64,000 nucleotides of DNA from positions 71,395,071 to 71,459,070 of the forward strand of contig CM054183.1 in assembly GCA_028829895.1 (NCBI GenBank), read 5' to 3'. A program made the position numbers and the translations under genes. Under the pieces are notes generated by a model. That model did no database searches. It was given only the letters and a program-made list of their open reading frames with translations, and was not told the origin of the DNA. The stretch is from Sinotaia quadrata. Lineage: Eukaryota; Mollusca; Gastropoda; Architaenioglossa; Viviparidae. How positions within the stretch are numbered: position 1 is the first letter of the stretch; each line of letters opens with the position of its first letter. This document shows, piece after piece, positions 26,314-40,800 of this stretch.

Positions 26314-29300
26314 ACTTGTGCCTGGCTCTTCCGATCTACAGACATCGCCAACGGTCTACACGATCCATGTAGTCTGCTGAGGAGAAAATGCACGAAGAAA
26401 GGAGTGGCGAATTGGCTGGAAAGAATTGGACGGTGCACGCTGGCCGTCTGATGCATGATGTCGTCTGCTCTGCCAGACAGATAAAATTTTATTTCGTTTG
26501 CGCGCGTTCAGTGTGTTGTAAATAGATCTTTCTTTCCTTCCATCATTGTATTTTATAAGTACTTTTTTCCTTTAGATTAATGCTTGGCTACCGATTTAAT
26601 GGTTCATATGCAGTATATTTATGGTCTTTTTTCCTTGTTGATTTAAAATTCCGAAGTTATCTGCTAAGTAATATCAGAACATTTTATAATTAGAAGATTT
26701 TGTGTGAAATCACCTGCATACAACTTTCTTTTTTAATGCTGTTTTTATTGGGTTAGATTTGATTTTTGTTTTGACTAGGAAACATAACTCTGTTAACTTT
26801 TGTATTCAGTACCCAGTGTACAACTGTACATATATCAATAATTAATGTTCTGTTCCCATACACTGATTAATCCTATATTTAAATTCCTGATTTGCTTGTT
26901 TGCAAAATGTATGTAAGAATTAGAAATATTGGATATGGAAAAAATAAAGATAAACAAACATATTTCTTTCATTTTTATTTATTGAAATATTAACATTTAG
27001 TTATACTTTAGTGAAGAGTTAATTTTAACATATTAAATATATGTAGATTGCTGTAGGTCTCAGAAATTTGAAATTTTGTTGCTCAACTATGATCACAAAA
27101 ATAACATTGTTTAAACAGTTGTCTCCTTGCCCTTTACTTTCTACTGTGTGTACTTCTATACATGATACGCACGAGATATACATTTTTTTTTTTTAACTGA
27201 TTGTGTGACCTGTCTAATAAAAATGTTTGCCCTGTTTTACAAGACATAATATCCAAACTCCCCAAAACTACTGGATGTGAACTTTTCCTATACTTTCAAA
27301 GCCATGTTTTGTTTTTTTAGGGCACGTTTGGTATACATATATAAATATGATATAGGTATATACCTTGTAAATCAAATACAATTAAATGAATGAATTATAA
27401 ACTCTAAACACCAACCAAAAAAAAATGTGGTAGAATGTCTTTCATGCCGAAATTGCCTAAAACTAAAAACAGGGCCTAGTTGATGCTGTCAGGCTGCAAT
27501 CGAGCGATCACGTGCCTGCGTGCCTAGGTTAGTTCAGGGGCAGGTTCAATGGCCAGACACATGACCTGTAGGCTAGACTTTCGTTCTCTTCCTCAACTAA
27601 ACAGCACAGCAAACGATACCAGACAAGAACTAATCTGGGGAGGGGGCGTGTTCCTAGGCACTGACGAAAAAAAAACGTCCACTTGATTAGATCCGGCCCA
27701 TGAGAGAAAATACACTATTATAATGCCAAGTCGCAACCACGGTAGTTCTTGGCAGTTCGAAAATGCAACAAGTACCGTATATGGTCTGTGTTAAATTACG
27801 AGTATTGTCATAAAGTGTTGGAATGGTTGCCTCAGAATATTTTCTAACAATCCGTGGACTTACTAGTTTGGAACAAAATATTGAAATCACTCTTCAGAGC
27901 AGTCAACCTAGTGCTACTCTTCTACAGGATGACCACTGGACTTGTACACCAGAGTAAGTAGTTTCTGAAATGTCCTAACTCACTCTAATAGTTGTACTAT
28001 AGTAGAATAATATGTATCATAGGTGCACACACACACATATCACATTTTTATTTTTCAATATAATTTCAGCAGTGAGCATTGAGTAAAAAGAAATATTTGT
28101 CATTTCAGTGATTAACTCTTCCACTCCATTTGTGTGATAATACTGCTAGTTTTTCGTAATATTAAAACGCACTGTTACAGTGTACAAGTACATCGTGGAA
28201 AGAACACACACACACACAATCTTTGTATTTGCTGATGAGTTTAGACGATTTGTTAAAATAGACGAGGATTTTTATTTTAAAAGTCGAATACTTTGCGTGT
28301 CCTTTGCCTTCACGGACATCAGTATAAACATGATTGAAGTAATAATACTGAAATGTACAAAATTACTCGCTGATACTGATAGCTAGCTACTGTCTATACT
28401 ACTGGAATACGTGTGTGTACACACATATTTATTTATCAGTGCGACGATGAAAATTATGCTAGATTGTATAAACGTCATTCCTGTCATTCATAACTAAAAT
28501 ACAAACTGTGCTTATGCTCAAATGTTGGAGTATTGTAACGGCAGCCATTGAAATTTTATCGAGTCGTGCATGAGGGCAGGGCCATACCTGAAATTTAGCT
28601 CCGTTCGCTTGGTGCACGATGACTCAGCAAAATTCCTGTCTGCGCGCACCGCTCTTCCCACCCCCCACCCTGCACAGCGTGTTTGGTATGTATGAGTGTT
28701 TAAAAGTCTTTGTGCCATTACATATCGCGCGACCTGGCCAGTTCCTGATTTCTGTCATCTCAGCAGTTTCCCAACCTAATAGTTAGACTTGCGCCTTGGC
28801 CGATAATCTCTTTCGTTTAGAGTTAATGTGTAACTACCTCATTGGATAATGCGAACACGCCTAATTTCTAGGCTCATCAAGCGCTTCACGAAAACGTTGT
28901 CTTTTCTAAGTCATGTCAGTTAATTACTGTAGCTTGTGCTTCTAAGTATTATGTAAAGCAGTAGTAGATAGTTAAATTAGAATACTGCCCCTCCAACAAC
29001 AACAACAAAAATCTACTACCACCCCAATTTACTGCACACAGACACTACTCCACAGAGAATCATCATATATTGCGCCTGCAGACACTTGAATATGTACGGT
29101 AGGCCTATATATTTTTCAAATTCCGAATAAAGGGTGGGTTTTGTTGTTTTTTAAAAAGGAACAAATACTGAGCCCTTTTGAAAAGCACTGCAAGGACAGT
29201 AGCTAATCCAGATCAACCAAAGTAATGTAAAGTGATGACCGACTAACTTATTGTATAATAATTTGTAGTATTACTATGATAAAAGAAATATGCTCTATTT

Positions 29301-31807
29301 TTTCTTTTTGAAAACTGAAAATCCTTTACACTAATTACAGCTCACAGCTCCTTACAGTTACATGTAATGATGTATAAGGAGTAAACACTACTTGGATATT
29401 TTAAATATCATTTTTTTATTTCTGAGGCTGTATAATTAACAGTATTTTAAAGTTTAGTATGTTAATCAATGCACAGTATATATTATTTTTTATAAATATT
29501 AAATGATGCTATTGCTTGAATAGAATATGCTAGTGGTGATATTGCATCAGTTTTTCCATAGGATAGCTTCAGATTATTTAAAGGACAGTTTGGACTTTTA
29601 CTTTTTAAATTAAAATTATTTTCAAAGCATAAATATGCATTATTAATTAGGAAACTGACAGTTCTAGTTATTTATAGAAGTAAAATATGTATTTCACTTT
29701 CACTCCTCAGTCTTGTAGTTCAGCATATTTTTATATAACTTTTTTGCTACTGATTTGGTTTCTCCAAACATATTTCACTCCACAGACTGCTTGTTAATAT
29801 ATATTGTTCCCATTGGTAAACAGTTCAAGAATTAAACTTTCTCTTGCCATTCAATTTTTTTTATTTCTAATTTGTAAACTATGAAGTTTTGATATTTCAG
29901 CCTACTAAGTAGTCATCTTAACAACACACTTTTTGAAAAGTGTCAACCCCTCACACCACCCAATCTTTTTGTCAGTCATTCCACAGAGATGAGCAATCAG
30001 TTTTTGCTGGGTGAGAGTTGATGTGCACATAAGAAGCAGGCTGCTAAAGCCAAATAGGCGGAATAAAATGTTTAACATTGGAAACATTGTTTGGATGTTT
30101 GCTTCTATGTCTGGCCTAACAGGGACTGTTTACATGTGTGTTTAAAGCATGCTTGGGCTTTAAAAAAAAAAAACCTTCTGCCAACATTGTAATTTTAGAA
30201 GTAGAATTAGAAGCATCTGCAAGGAAAATAGCTTTTGAAATTTGAACTACATCATTTATAGATGTCAGAGTCTCTTCAGTTCTATTTTATTTTTATAAAA
30301 TTATTTATAGGTTTGCTAGGGAGAATTGTTACCTTTAATTTAGGATTATTTTATTTTTATTATGACTAAATTATTATTATAATAGTAATTTAATTATGTA
30401 TGTTAAATAAGGTAATTTGTCTTAGTGTTTTTATTTAAACATAGAACAGATATACTACACATTTTTTATGTTTTTAGGATGACTTGTTTGCAGTATATAC
30501 CTTCGATCAAATATGAATTTGTCTCTCTTTCTATGTCAAGAGTATTAGCTGTGTTTACAGTTAAGAATGAAGTCTGTAGTTCTGCAAAAACATTTTGTTA
30601 TACACCAAAAATATATTCAGGGTCATTAGCATTTCAGCTGTACAATTTCTGATAAGTTTTGCAGTCATTTTGTGCAATGTTATGAAAATATATATTTCTT
30701 TATAATATTCTTGTTATTAGTTAAAGATAAACAGCCCAAATTAAAAAAAAAAGTATGAAAGAAAGTCTGTATTACAGTTATTATAATTTTATAAAATATA
30801 GTGAATTAGAACTAGCAAACCAAAAAGTGATGTAAAATGATTTTCCTCATCTGATCTCATTTGTTTGTAGCACAAAGAAGCACAAGCTGCAACATAAACA
30901 TACATTGTTCCATGATTAGAATGTGATTACTGATGAAGATTATTTAAATATAATTATTTCTATTTAAATAATAAATGAACAAAAGACATTTGTTACACAA
31001 TAATTTTAATTCACTGATAGGGAATTAAAGTCCAACAAAATATTTGAATTTTTTTCAAATTTACTGGAAATTTAGAGTATAATCATATCCATGATATTTC
31101 AATATCGTGTTTTTATCAAATACAAAGGGAGAATAAATAAAATATTATTCTTCTAAAGTTTGTTCAGCTCTTAATTTTTGAGAAGACATCTACTATGCAG
31201 CTTTTTTTCACAGAAGCCACTGTAAACATTATCACTGAATCTCACTCAAAGTATGCCAATACAATTAGTATAGTGTACATTTGAAGGTAAGAGGAAAGTA
31301 AACAGAATACTTTATCTGATGCAAGTTGATTATAGGAAAAAATGGAAATCAGAGTTGCTTTCCATACTAATCTGTTTTCACCACAAGGTTCATCATGGTT
31401 ACCAGTTGTTGAATTTTGAATTTGGTGATAATTGATATAGTATTTTTTGCTAGGTCTGATTTAATTTATATTTGTCTTTCACAAGGCATCCAGTTTCTTT
31501 TAAGTCATTAACTGAAATTGTTTTTGTTTAAAATTCTTTCAGAGAGGTGCAGTGTGGTTTATTTATATTTAATATTTAGCTAAAAATAATCAACTGTTTG
31601 ATTAATCATGTACATAAAAATTGTAGCAAAATTTGTCATTTTTGCATATAAGATAATATGTTCATAAGTTTTTTAAACAATGCTCTTCAGTTGTAGGCAG
31701 ATAATATTGGTGTCATAAAACACTAATAAATGAGATTACTGTGATGTTGCCTTGTGCATGCATTTTATTCACACAAATCCAGTCTACATGTTCAGAGGCA
31801 AAAGGAA

Positions 31808-31887
<80 letters not shown>

Positions 31888-34800
31888 AATATGTGCACAT
31901 ATATGTATATAAAAATGAAAGATGTGAGTGTCAGGGGTCAGCATCTCACTACACAGGTGCATTTCCTATTGTACATACAAATTCAACAGGTGCTGCAACT
32001 TAAATTCTCAGCCAAAGAAGCAGAAGCACTAGAAATGGAATGAACTCTGATAATCACACAGAAACTATTAATTATTATGGACAATTGAGATTTTAATTTT
32101 TATCAGGTAATGTTTAAGCACTTTAGGTTTAACAGACAGCAGCAACAGTTGCTAAATCTTTCAAGATTTTAAAGATATAGACATTTTCTTTTCCTGTTTG
32201 GTTCCTGCCATTTACTACAGCACAAAACCATTGTTTGAATATTTGTTCTATTGATTCATCTTGTAAAAGATACTATGCATTCTATTGTGTTACCTTAAAA
32301 TAGTTTCTAATCTTTCTAACGCATCACATAGCTCCAAATGTTTCATTGCCTGTAGTTAAGTAATAATTATACATTGATTCTGTAGCAGCTGTTGTCCTAG
32401 AAAAATATCTTTAGTTTGCATATCTATCATTTTAGAAGATCTTGGGACCCCATAGAAAAAATTCAAGCCAACTAAATTTTACTTAAAATCATGATGGTTA
32501 CCAGTATGCATTTTAAATGGCTGTTATTTTCTTATTATTTCATCAATCATTAATTGAAAATGTGTTGAGCTTTACATCTAGAGCAAAAATTAAGAAAAGG
32601 TAGTTGTATACAAATAAGAACACATTGTCAGCTAACAAATATAGTTAATGGCAGAAACTGTCAAAGAGTCACTTTCAGTATTAAAACATTAAAATCTCTG
32701 TACTTTAATGGTTAGAGCTGAGTTACAAAATATTTACAAACAGCATAGTCACTTTCATTTTTTGATAGAGCATAAATCATCATATTGAGATATTGTTAGC
32801 TCCCCAAAAGAATATTATACATTTACATATTTGATGATTCATTATTTTTATGACTTCTAAACTACATAATTCCAGTATTTACTAAATAAATATAAGTTAT
32901 AATGACCATTATTTTTAAAAGATTATTTTTTAAATTGAACAATGATACTAATATATGTATTGTTCTTTATGACATATTTGGATACCATCAATGCTTAAGA
33001 CAGCACATATCACTGGCATGAGCTTACACCCAGTTCTGAATTTGACACATGCATGCATGTGTGTGTTTATGTTTATTTAGAAAACCTACATAATTCGAGA
33101 TTTTACTTTTCTTTTTTCTTTTTTAGCCATGCTGAATAATACTTTTTTAATAGATAATATTATTGTATTCTGTTGTAACCATTACAGATATTTTTTATTT
33201 TTGTTTAAGCATGTACTGCAAGTTGTCAGTTGTATCTGGTGCAGTGTTGGGGTGGGTGGGTTTTTTGTTTGTTTTGGGGGGTGGGGTGATCTAAAATAAT
33301 GTACTTTATTTAAATGCACAAAATATCACTGCAGTTATTTTCTTAACACTTTACTTCACTCACTAAGGACTGACTGAGCTAAGTTTAAGTGTAGGAAGAA
33401 GGATCTCTGGATGATTTGCTTGCAATTTGTTTGTTTTGTATGTACAGAAGAGCTGATTCTTTAATGCATAGTCAGGTTCAAACAGTTTATCCAAATTCAA
33501 ATGTTCTGTTTTTTTTAATATAAAGATAAAAGGCTTGATTTAATTTGAATTAAATGGAAATTTGAATTGACTCTGTAGAATTAGGTGAGTTCCTTTGTAT
33601 TTTTTAATTATTACATATAATACTTTTAATAGCCAATAATGGTGGATGTGTGTATCATTATTTGACAATTAATATAAAATTATAATTTATTTTAATTTAA
33701 TATAATTTATTTTAGACAAAATGACATTGCATGCCATATTGTGTACAGGTATGTTGAAGAACATGTACAAAAGACTGGAGTTGCCATTGAGACTCAAGGC
33801 TTTACATTCATCACTAGTGGGCGAAAGCGTGAATCACTCACTGTAAGTTTCTTTTAAAAACTATGGATGTACTTGTAATAGAACCAAACTAAATAAAATT
33901 ATATAAATCATATTTTTTCGATTTTGTGTATGTCATTTATAAATTCTTTTGGTGGTTTACATCTTGTATACATACCTGTCAGCTCTTCAAACCTGGAATA
34001 TAGAAATTTTTAAAAGAAAATTTAGGAAGGGGAACAGATATGCAGTATGTATATACTTATGTCTGTGTTTTCAACAATCACTTTAAAAATAAAATTAAAA
34101 AAAAACCCACACTAAAATAAGAGTTCATTTATGGACTTAATAAAAGCTAAAAGTATTAATCCCAATTAACAAGCATGAAGAACACACAAGAGAACATTTT
34201 AATGCAATAAAACAATGAGGTTTTTATAAGTACAAACCTGAGAAAGCAGATGGAATGCTATGCAATTTTCACATTAACTATGTATAACAATAATAATCTA
34301 CCCCACTATCTTTTTTGTGTATATAAATAGTATAGGCTGCCTGTTTTTTATATTGTTGGGATAGATTCACTTTAAATAATATTTGCTTTGTTTGTATTAA
34401 TATTTTGCTTGATTTTGTTATTCTTTTCTGTGTATTTCTGCTCTCTGTGTATTGCTTGATTTTGTTATTCTTTTAGTGTATTTCTGCTCTCCTTCACTGC
34501 AGTATGCATGCATGTGCATTTTGAGGCATGTCTAACTGGTAGAAAGTGTCATTTTGAGAGGTGTGAATGACTAGTGTCATAAATCATGAAAGACTTGGCA
34601 ATCAGTGTAGCAACAGTCTAGTCCCTTGTATTGAGCAGGAGACAGTGAGCACCCTTCTGCAGAAATACAAACTAGGATTGACTATTGCAGGACAGAAATC
34701 ACTGATTAGTAGCACAGTAACTAATGAAGTAAACAGATGTAAACCCTAACAAATGGTCTGGCAAATGACATGATTGGTGGCATTCCTGGGACAGTGTTTT

Positions 34801-37800
34801 TAGTGATCAGAATGGGACAGTGACTTTTCAAGACGGTGTGCAATGTGCATCAGAAGTCATTAACAAAGACAAAACTGAACTGTACAGTGGTTTAATACCA
34901 GAACTGAGTGCTGAGTAATATACTTTCCCAGAGGAATCCTTGCCATTTGTCATGGAAAACATATTCTCTGTCTGGAATGAACAAATCATACATGAAAAAA
35001 TAATTTTTGAAGCAGTAAGAATGTGGACTGAATTGCCAGACTACTGGATTCTCCAAGATCTATGTTGTATAGACAGAAAGTCTTCACATCAGAAACTATT
35101 ATGGTTAGTGAGTCAGTGTGAACTTCGGTGGCCCAACAGTTGGGTAGGCGACAAGTGGCGAACGACACTTAGCAGGTGACAAGTGGCAAACGTCAACTGG
35201 CTTACACATAACTTACATATGTAGAATAAATTAGATAATTACTTAGGATTTTTTCTGTTGTTTAGCAAAATGCCATATATCATATTATGCACAAGTCACT
35301 TTCAGTTCGCCAGTTATTGCTAGGCATGTGTCAGTAGCTAGTTGACGTTCGCCACTTGTCGCCCACTGAATGTCGTTCGCCACTTGTTGCCCACCCAACT
35401 GTCATGCAACTGTGAACATTGTGGTTTTCAAAGTCAGAGATTGTCAAATTTTATACTTAGTTTCACTATGAACAATACAAGAAATACTGAAGTCATTCTT
35501 TTAAGAAGTGGCAGTTTTTATTGTAGAAGCTGAAGTGGTTGGGATTAGTAGTTGTTGGCATAGACTTTATAGTGTAGATCTCTGTTGAGTTTAGTTCACC
35601 TTATGAACACTGTATTATTTGTCACTATGTCAAGTTGTTTTTTCTGTAGTAGCAGATGCTTGATGTTTTGTTCTCTGTCTATACTTTGGATTGGAATAGA
35701 CCTAGCATTGAAGTGTTACCTCCAAGTTACATCAGTTGAGTTTTATTAAGATAAAATAATAACAGAGTAGGCATGGCAAAATCCCTATAGACAAGTGTGG
35801 ATGCAGTCTTCTCTCTGAATGAAAAAAAACCAGGATCCTAGTTTTTTCTGGTTGTTAGCATGTGGAGTGTTTTTTCTATAGTTAATTGTATGAGAATACT
35901 GTAGTTGAAATTGGTCAAGAGTTGGTCCAATTTGTAGTTCAGTTATGCTTACCACTACCAGTGGCTAATAATTTATAAGTCTGATTGTTGCTGTACATGT
36001 AAATGTAATGTGGTGAGTTGACTGGATCAGGTCACCAGGCTGTGTTTCTGACAAAGGGATCTTGCAGGACAAATAGGAATAGTGAATGATTGTGTGAGCA
36101 GGTGCAATCCTTCATGTCTTGTAATTTCTATTTCCTGCTCTTTAGCATGTTCTTTATTATAAAGTAATGTTAGTAAAAATTTTCCTTGTTGCTCAAATTG
36201 TAACTGTGCAAGAAAATCCCATGAACTTTGAAAACTATAAAACAGGCATGTAAAAACTTAATTGTTTTATATACTTTAATATTTAGTTAGTTATTACATT
36301 TTCCTTTTGTATGAATGCAGTGTATGGTTCCAGAATAAGTGATTTACATGGAGAACTTGATAATTTTTATTTATCCTCAAGATTTCTGTAAAACTGAGAC
36401 ATTTAGATTGTTCTTAATGATTAAGTATTATTATTAACTCACTTATTTCTTTCTACATCATTTCCCATTTCAAAGGGAGTGGTAGAGCCATTTTCTGTCT
36501 GTAAATAAAGGGGCAGCACTCTATTAGAAAGATAACTCCTAAGTCAAAGTTGGGCTAGCCTGTAACTTGAGAAGTGTTGATAAATAAAAATAATTTTTAT
36601 ATCACAATTCATTCATGCTGTAACTAGTGTAAGGCTTTGGCATGGGCTAGCTCCACATATTTTTTGGGGTGTCTGACCTGGCTAAGGGTTAATTTTTGTG
36701 AGCTTCCATACTATTTGATACCCTCCCAAGTCCCATATAAAAATATATTGAGCATCAAATTCCATCCCAACCCTATCTGTGCACTTATAAAGTTATATTA
36801 ATGGATGGTCCCTAAATAAAAGTTAATAGGTTCATGACTTTTAATTCACAATTGTGAAGAAGGTAATCATACTTCTTAAGTCAGACTCATAATAAAATGT
36901 TATTTCTCCAGCAATATATTTGTTTCATATATTATCATTAATAAAGCAGATTTTTTATAATATATATACATTAATTTGTGATAATAAAATAATTAGCCCC
37001 AAAAATGTTTTTGAAAGAAAATCTTATACTGCATTAGTTGACGAGAGAATTCAGATACAAAAATGAGGTATTAATATTTTAATATTATGCTCAGTTTACC
37101 TCCGAGATTTCTGATTGTCAGACATGTTTAAAATAATTTTACATCCAAAAGTCATTTGATGTTACTTTGTTTTAAGGTTTATAATTAATTTTTCAACTAT
37201 TCAGGGCAATGCTACGCTACACCTTTATCCTCATTTCGAACCGCTACGCCAAATTGAAGGTAGGTGGCAAATTGGTGTACATATCTGTACTTACATCCAA
37301 AGATATATGCATCAAAATCAGATTTTTAAATTATTGAAAGTACTCTTACTATTGTCTTTAGTGTTCAATCTCCCATAGCACTAATAATAAAGTATTAGTA
37401 AATAATTGAAACATCTCAGTACTGATTTCCTTACTATGTGAAAATAAGAAATCACTATCTACTATTGTGGACATTCTTGTTTTACTCAACAATATTACAG
37501 ACTTTAATGTTAATTTAACTTTATTCTTAATTATCAGCATTCTTATTTATTTGTATAATAATATTTCTACAGTACTGCTACTCTGCTAATAATGATAATA
37601 GCTCTCTCATTTTTAATTTATTCTTTTACTTAAATCATATTCTTAATAAAAATTGTTGTAATAGCCTAGAAATTTACAGATTTGCATTCTCTGGAGAAGT
37701 GTACCATTTTGTTACGCGAAGTGCAAAAAATAAATCTAATTATTTTATATGTTAAAAGTGTACAACATAGCCTACTGCTTACATAAAAACATAAGAAAAG

Positions 37801-40800
37801 ATAAAAATTATTAAAATATTGATGTTAATTGTTATAGGAGTTTAAAATCCATAAAAAGCACACGTTTCTGTTAAAACTTAGAAAGTAAGATTTTACCAGA
37901 TTTTTTTTTTTAATCAGAAAAATGATTCTAATATAAGTAATATAATTATCTCATTACAACCAATATATTTTCTTTATTAACCTAAATTATTAAATTAATC
38001 TGGATACATTTAACTTAAAATAGGGTTTAAAACTGCAACTTTAACTTGGAAACCATACTAACAAAATTATCAGCCATCATAAGAGCTGTTTTCCTTAACT
38101 AAACACAAAATGGGCAAATTTATTATTCTGCAAAGATTCTTCAGTAATAAACTATCTGTTTAAATAATTTTTTAAAATATAAATAATAAGTCTAATCGTG
38201 TTATTTCTATTCTTGAATGTAATTCACAGGTTTTCCTACCCTTATTTTAAAACATACACAAAGTTGTGTAAAACTTTAAATGCAAAAGAAACCACATGGA
38301 TATATAAATAAATATGTAAGCTATTTATGATGTTAATTTAATCAAAATATATTGAGAAATCTTAATTCTTAGCTGTTTTGAAACATCGATGATTCCAAAA
38401 TTTTTCCATCCTTCACTGTTTCTACCATGTGATTTGAATGGGAAACAAAAGTTATTTTTCTTATTTGGTACTTAAACTCATCACACCAAGACAAAAATGA
38501 CATGAGAGTTTCTTTCCAGAATATACTGCCTCTTAGAAAAGGTCATTAATAGTAATACTTGCTAAAAATTATAAGTATTTTACTTATAATTCATTTATTC
38601 TGAAGGATGTCAGGATCAGAAACAAATGCGATGTATTCTGTACACATATTTATTCAGGTTTTTTTTTTTTTTATCAACTTGTTTTTCCAGTACTCTGTAA
38701 GGTATATATTTCTAACATGAAATATTGTTAGTGATGAATTAATTCTGCATTGCTGTTTGTTCAAATTATTAACTACTACTATTTTATTTTTTATATATAA
38801 TCATAATGAGAACAGATTTATTTATTAATTTAAAGAAGAAAACAAAAATAAAAATACATTTGCTAACTGCCTGCAATACAATTCACTAATGAATACAGTG
38901 AGAAACTGCTACCCATTTAATGAACAGCATTCTATATATATAAAGTGACCAGTAGAATTATTAAGCATATACAAGTACACATATAATAATTTCAGTAACC
39001 ATTAATGAAAAAGTCCAGTTAAAAGAGCTTAAAGCAGAGTTTGTAGCAACCTTGAAAAACCCTTGAAAAATGAGAACCACCTTTAAAAGTACTTGAATTT
39101 TATTTTGTCCTTTTAAAGCGCTTGAATTTGCCTATAGATCCTTGAATTAGTTGATGAGCACTGTAGGCAAATATAGGCACATACAGTTGATCAGAAATAT
39201 TTTTCTCATTTATTTTCATCAGTCATTTATTTTATTTATATAACCATTAAAAATAGTTTTCACCAAATAAACATTCATATATATCCACTCCCCGATAAAG
39301 GGTGAAAGTTCTATGAATACACACACACACACACACCTTTTGAAAAATACTTATTCATTTCAAAGTTTGTATGTGTTGCACAGTCTGGCGTTAAGAAAAA
39401 GAATTCAGTGTGCTAAAGTTAGCACACAGCATTGTATATTGATTTTAAATTTGTTTATATGATCTTAATTTGTTTGCATATTGTTTTTAGTTGGGTTTTT
39501 TTTTTGGTATTGCATACACTGACCTTTGAATATCCTACTACTCAGTTCTTTAAAAGTCCTCGGAGATTTTTTCTGAATTGCCTAAGGACCCATACTAAAG
39601 TGTTTTACTAAAATATGTAAATACCTCATTGCCATTTACCTTCATTGATGATAACTAAGAGCACTATTGTCTGTCATACTAACAAAATTCACATCTGAAA
39701 ATTGTAATGTTTTGCCTTGTTTTTATTGAAATGGTTTACACATTACATTATTCAAAATAATTATGAATAGGTAGACCTGGTGTAGCTATTTGCAGGAATA
39801 AGTTGTGTTTAGAGCCACAAATTTGGTGATTTTCTGTAGCAATATTAGAAACTTTATACTTAATATAATTTGTTGATGCAACTTGGATAAAATTAAAAAT
39901 CATTTCTTTATTTAACAGACTTTTGTATTATATTTAATGTGGTTAAAACACCTTTGTACTTTGTTTTAAATACAGGAAGAATACATTTTAAGCCACTTCT
40001 TAAAGTTCTTTGAATATTATAATGTATTGAAGATGAATTTTTAATTTATAATTAAAAAACATTACAAGCAGATTTACGTAATGATGTCTGCACATTTTTT
40101 GTAAAATATATTCTCTAAAAAGAATTTTGGTATTTTTATTTGCATTATAATTTAAAACTTTGTCATAACTAAAGATTTTTAATTTTTGCAGTATATCATT
40201 AATCATATAATGAGCATTTATTCATCTTGTTAGCTGATGACTAACTTGTATATTCAGATGATGAAATTTCATAAACTATTTCAAGTTTTCTCTTACATTG
40301 TCTGATACTATTGTGTACACACATTTGTTTTACTCAGAATCATATTTGAAAAATTGATGGGATAATTATGAAGTATCAAACTTGATGACTGTGATAGAGC
40401 AGAATTTTTTATTTCTGAGTTTAAGTTAAAACAACTTTTAAAAAGAAATAATCTTACTTTTTATTTCACAATCAAGAAACAGTTCTACACATTAGATATG
40501 TTTGTTTAATTTTTAAGTGTTGTTCTTTTATTTGTACTTACTAAATCATATGAACATTTAGTAGTGTAATAATTTTTTTTCATTATATAAATAGAAGGAT
40601 AAATAAACCATTGATCTGTCTCAATTAACTATTATCTCATGTGTACATTACAACCCTGTGGGGATTTCAGTGTATAAAGAATAGTTCCCACACCCTCCTC
40701 CTGCAGCTAATGGAGGCAGTATGTTTGCCATACCCTGCAAACTGTGATGATGGATGAAGAGATTCTGGTGATTGAGGCCAGTTGCTAACCAGGCCAGTAC

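Larger units (their letters stand above)
7351..33748 (+). other. GTPase intron 2 (26.4 kb)
   Basis: The largest intron splits the GTPase domain between the P-loop and switch I. It hosts the THAP fragment, the 123-bp duplication, piggyBac copies A and C, the Tigger remnant and the long (GT)n tract, all listed separately. The stretches 7.4-10.3, 10.5-12.6, 15.4-18.2, 22.5-23.7, 29.0-31.8 and 31.9-33.7 kb show only AT-rich, apparently unique DNA. Confidence 0.7.
33843..37204 (+). other. GTPase intron 3
   Basis: 3.4-kb intron with a short tandem repeat at 34405-34492 and a palindromic element at 35136-35402. The frames at 34567-34749 and 34940-35179 have no recognisable domain. The rest is AT-rich and featureless. 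Confidence 0.6.

Noticed and set aside
25970..26470. A nested protein-coding gene in the CG-containing island
   Set aside because: No frame shows protein-like sequence; the only long one runs through the AC repeat.
31713..32043. Three overlapping open frames of Cys-Val or His-Thr repeats
   Set aside because: They are translations of the (GT)n microsatellite, without a start context or domain.
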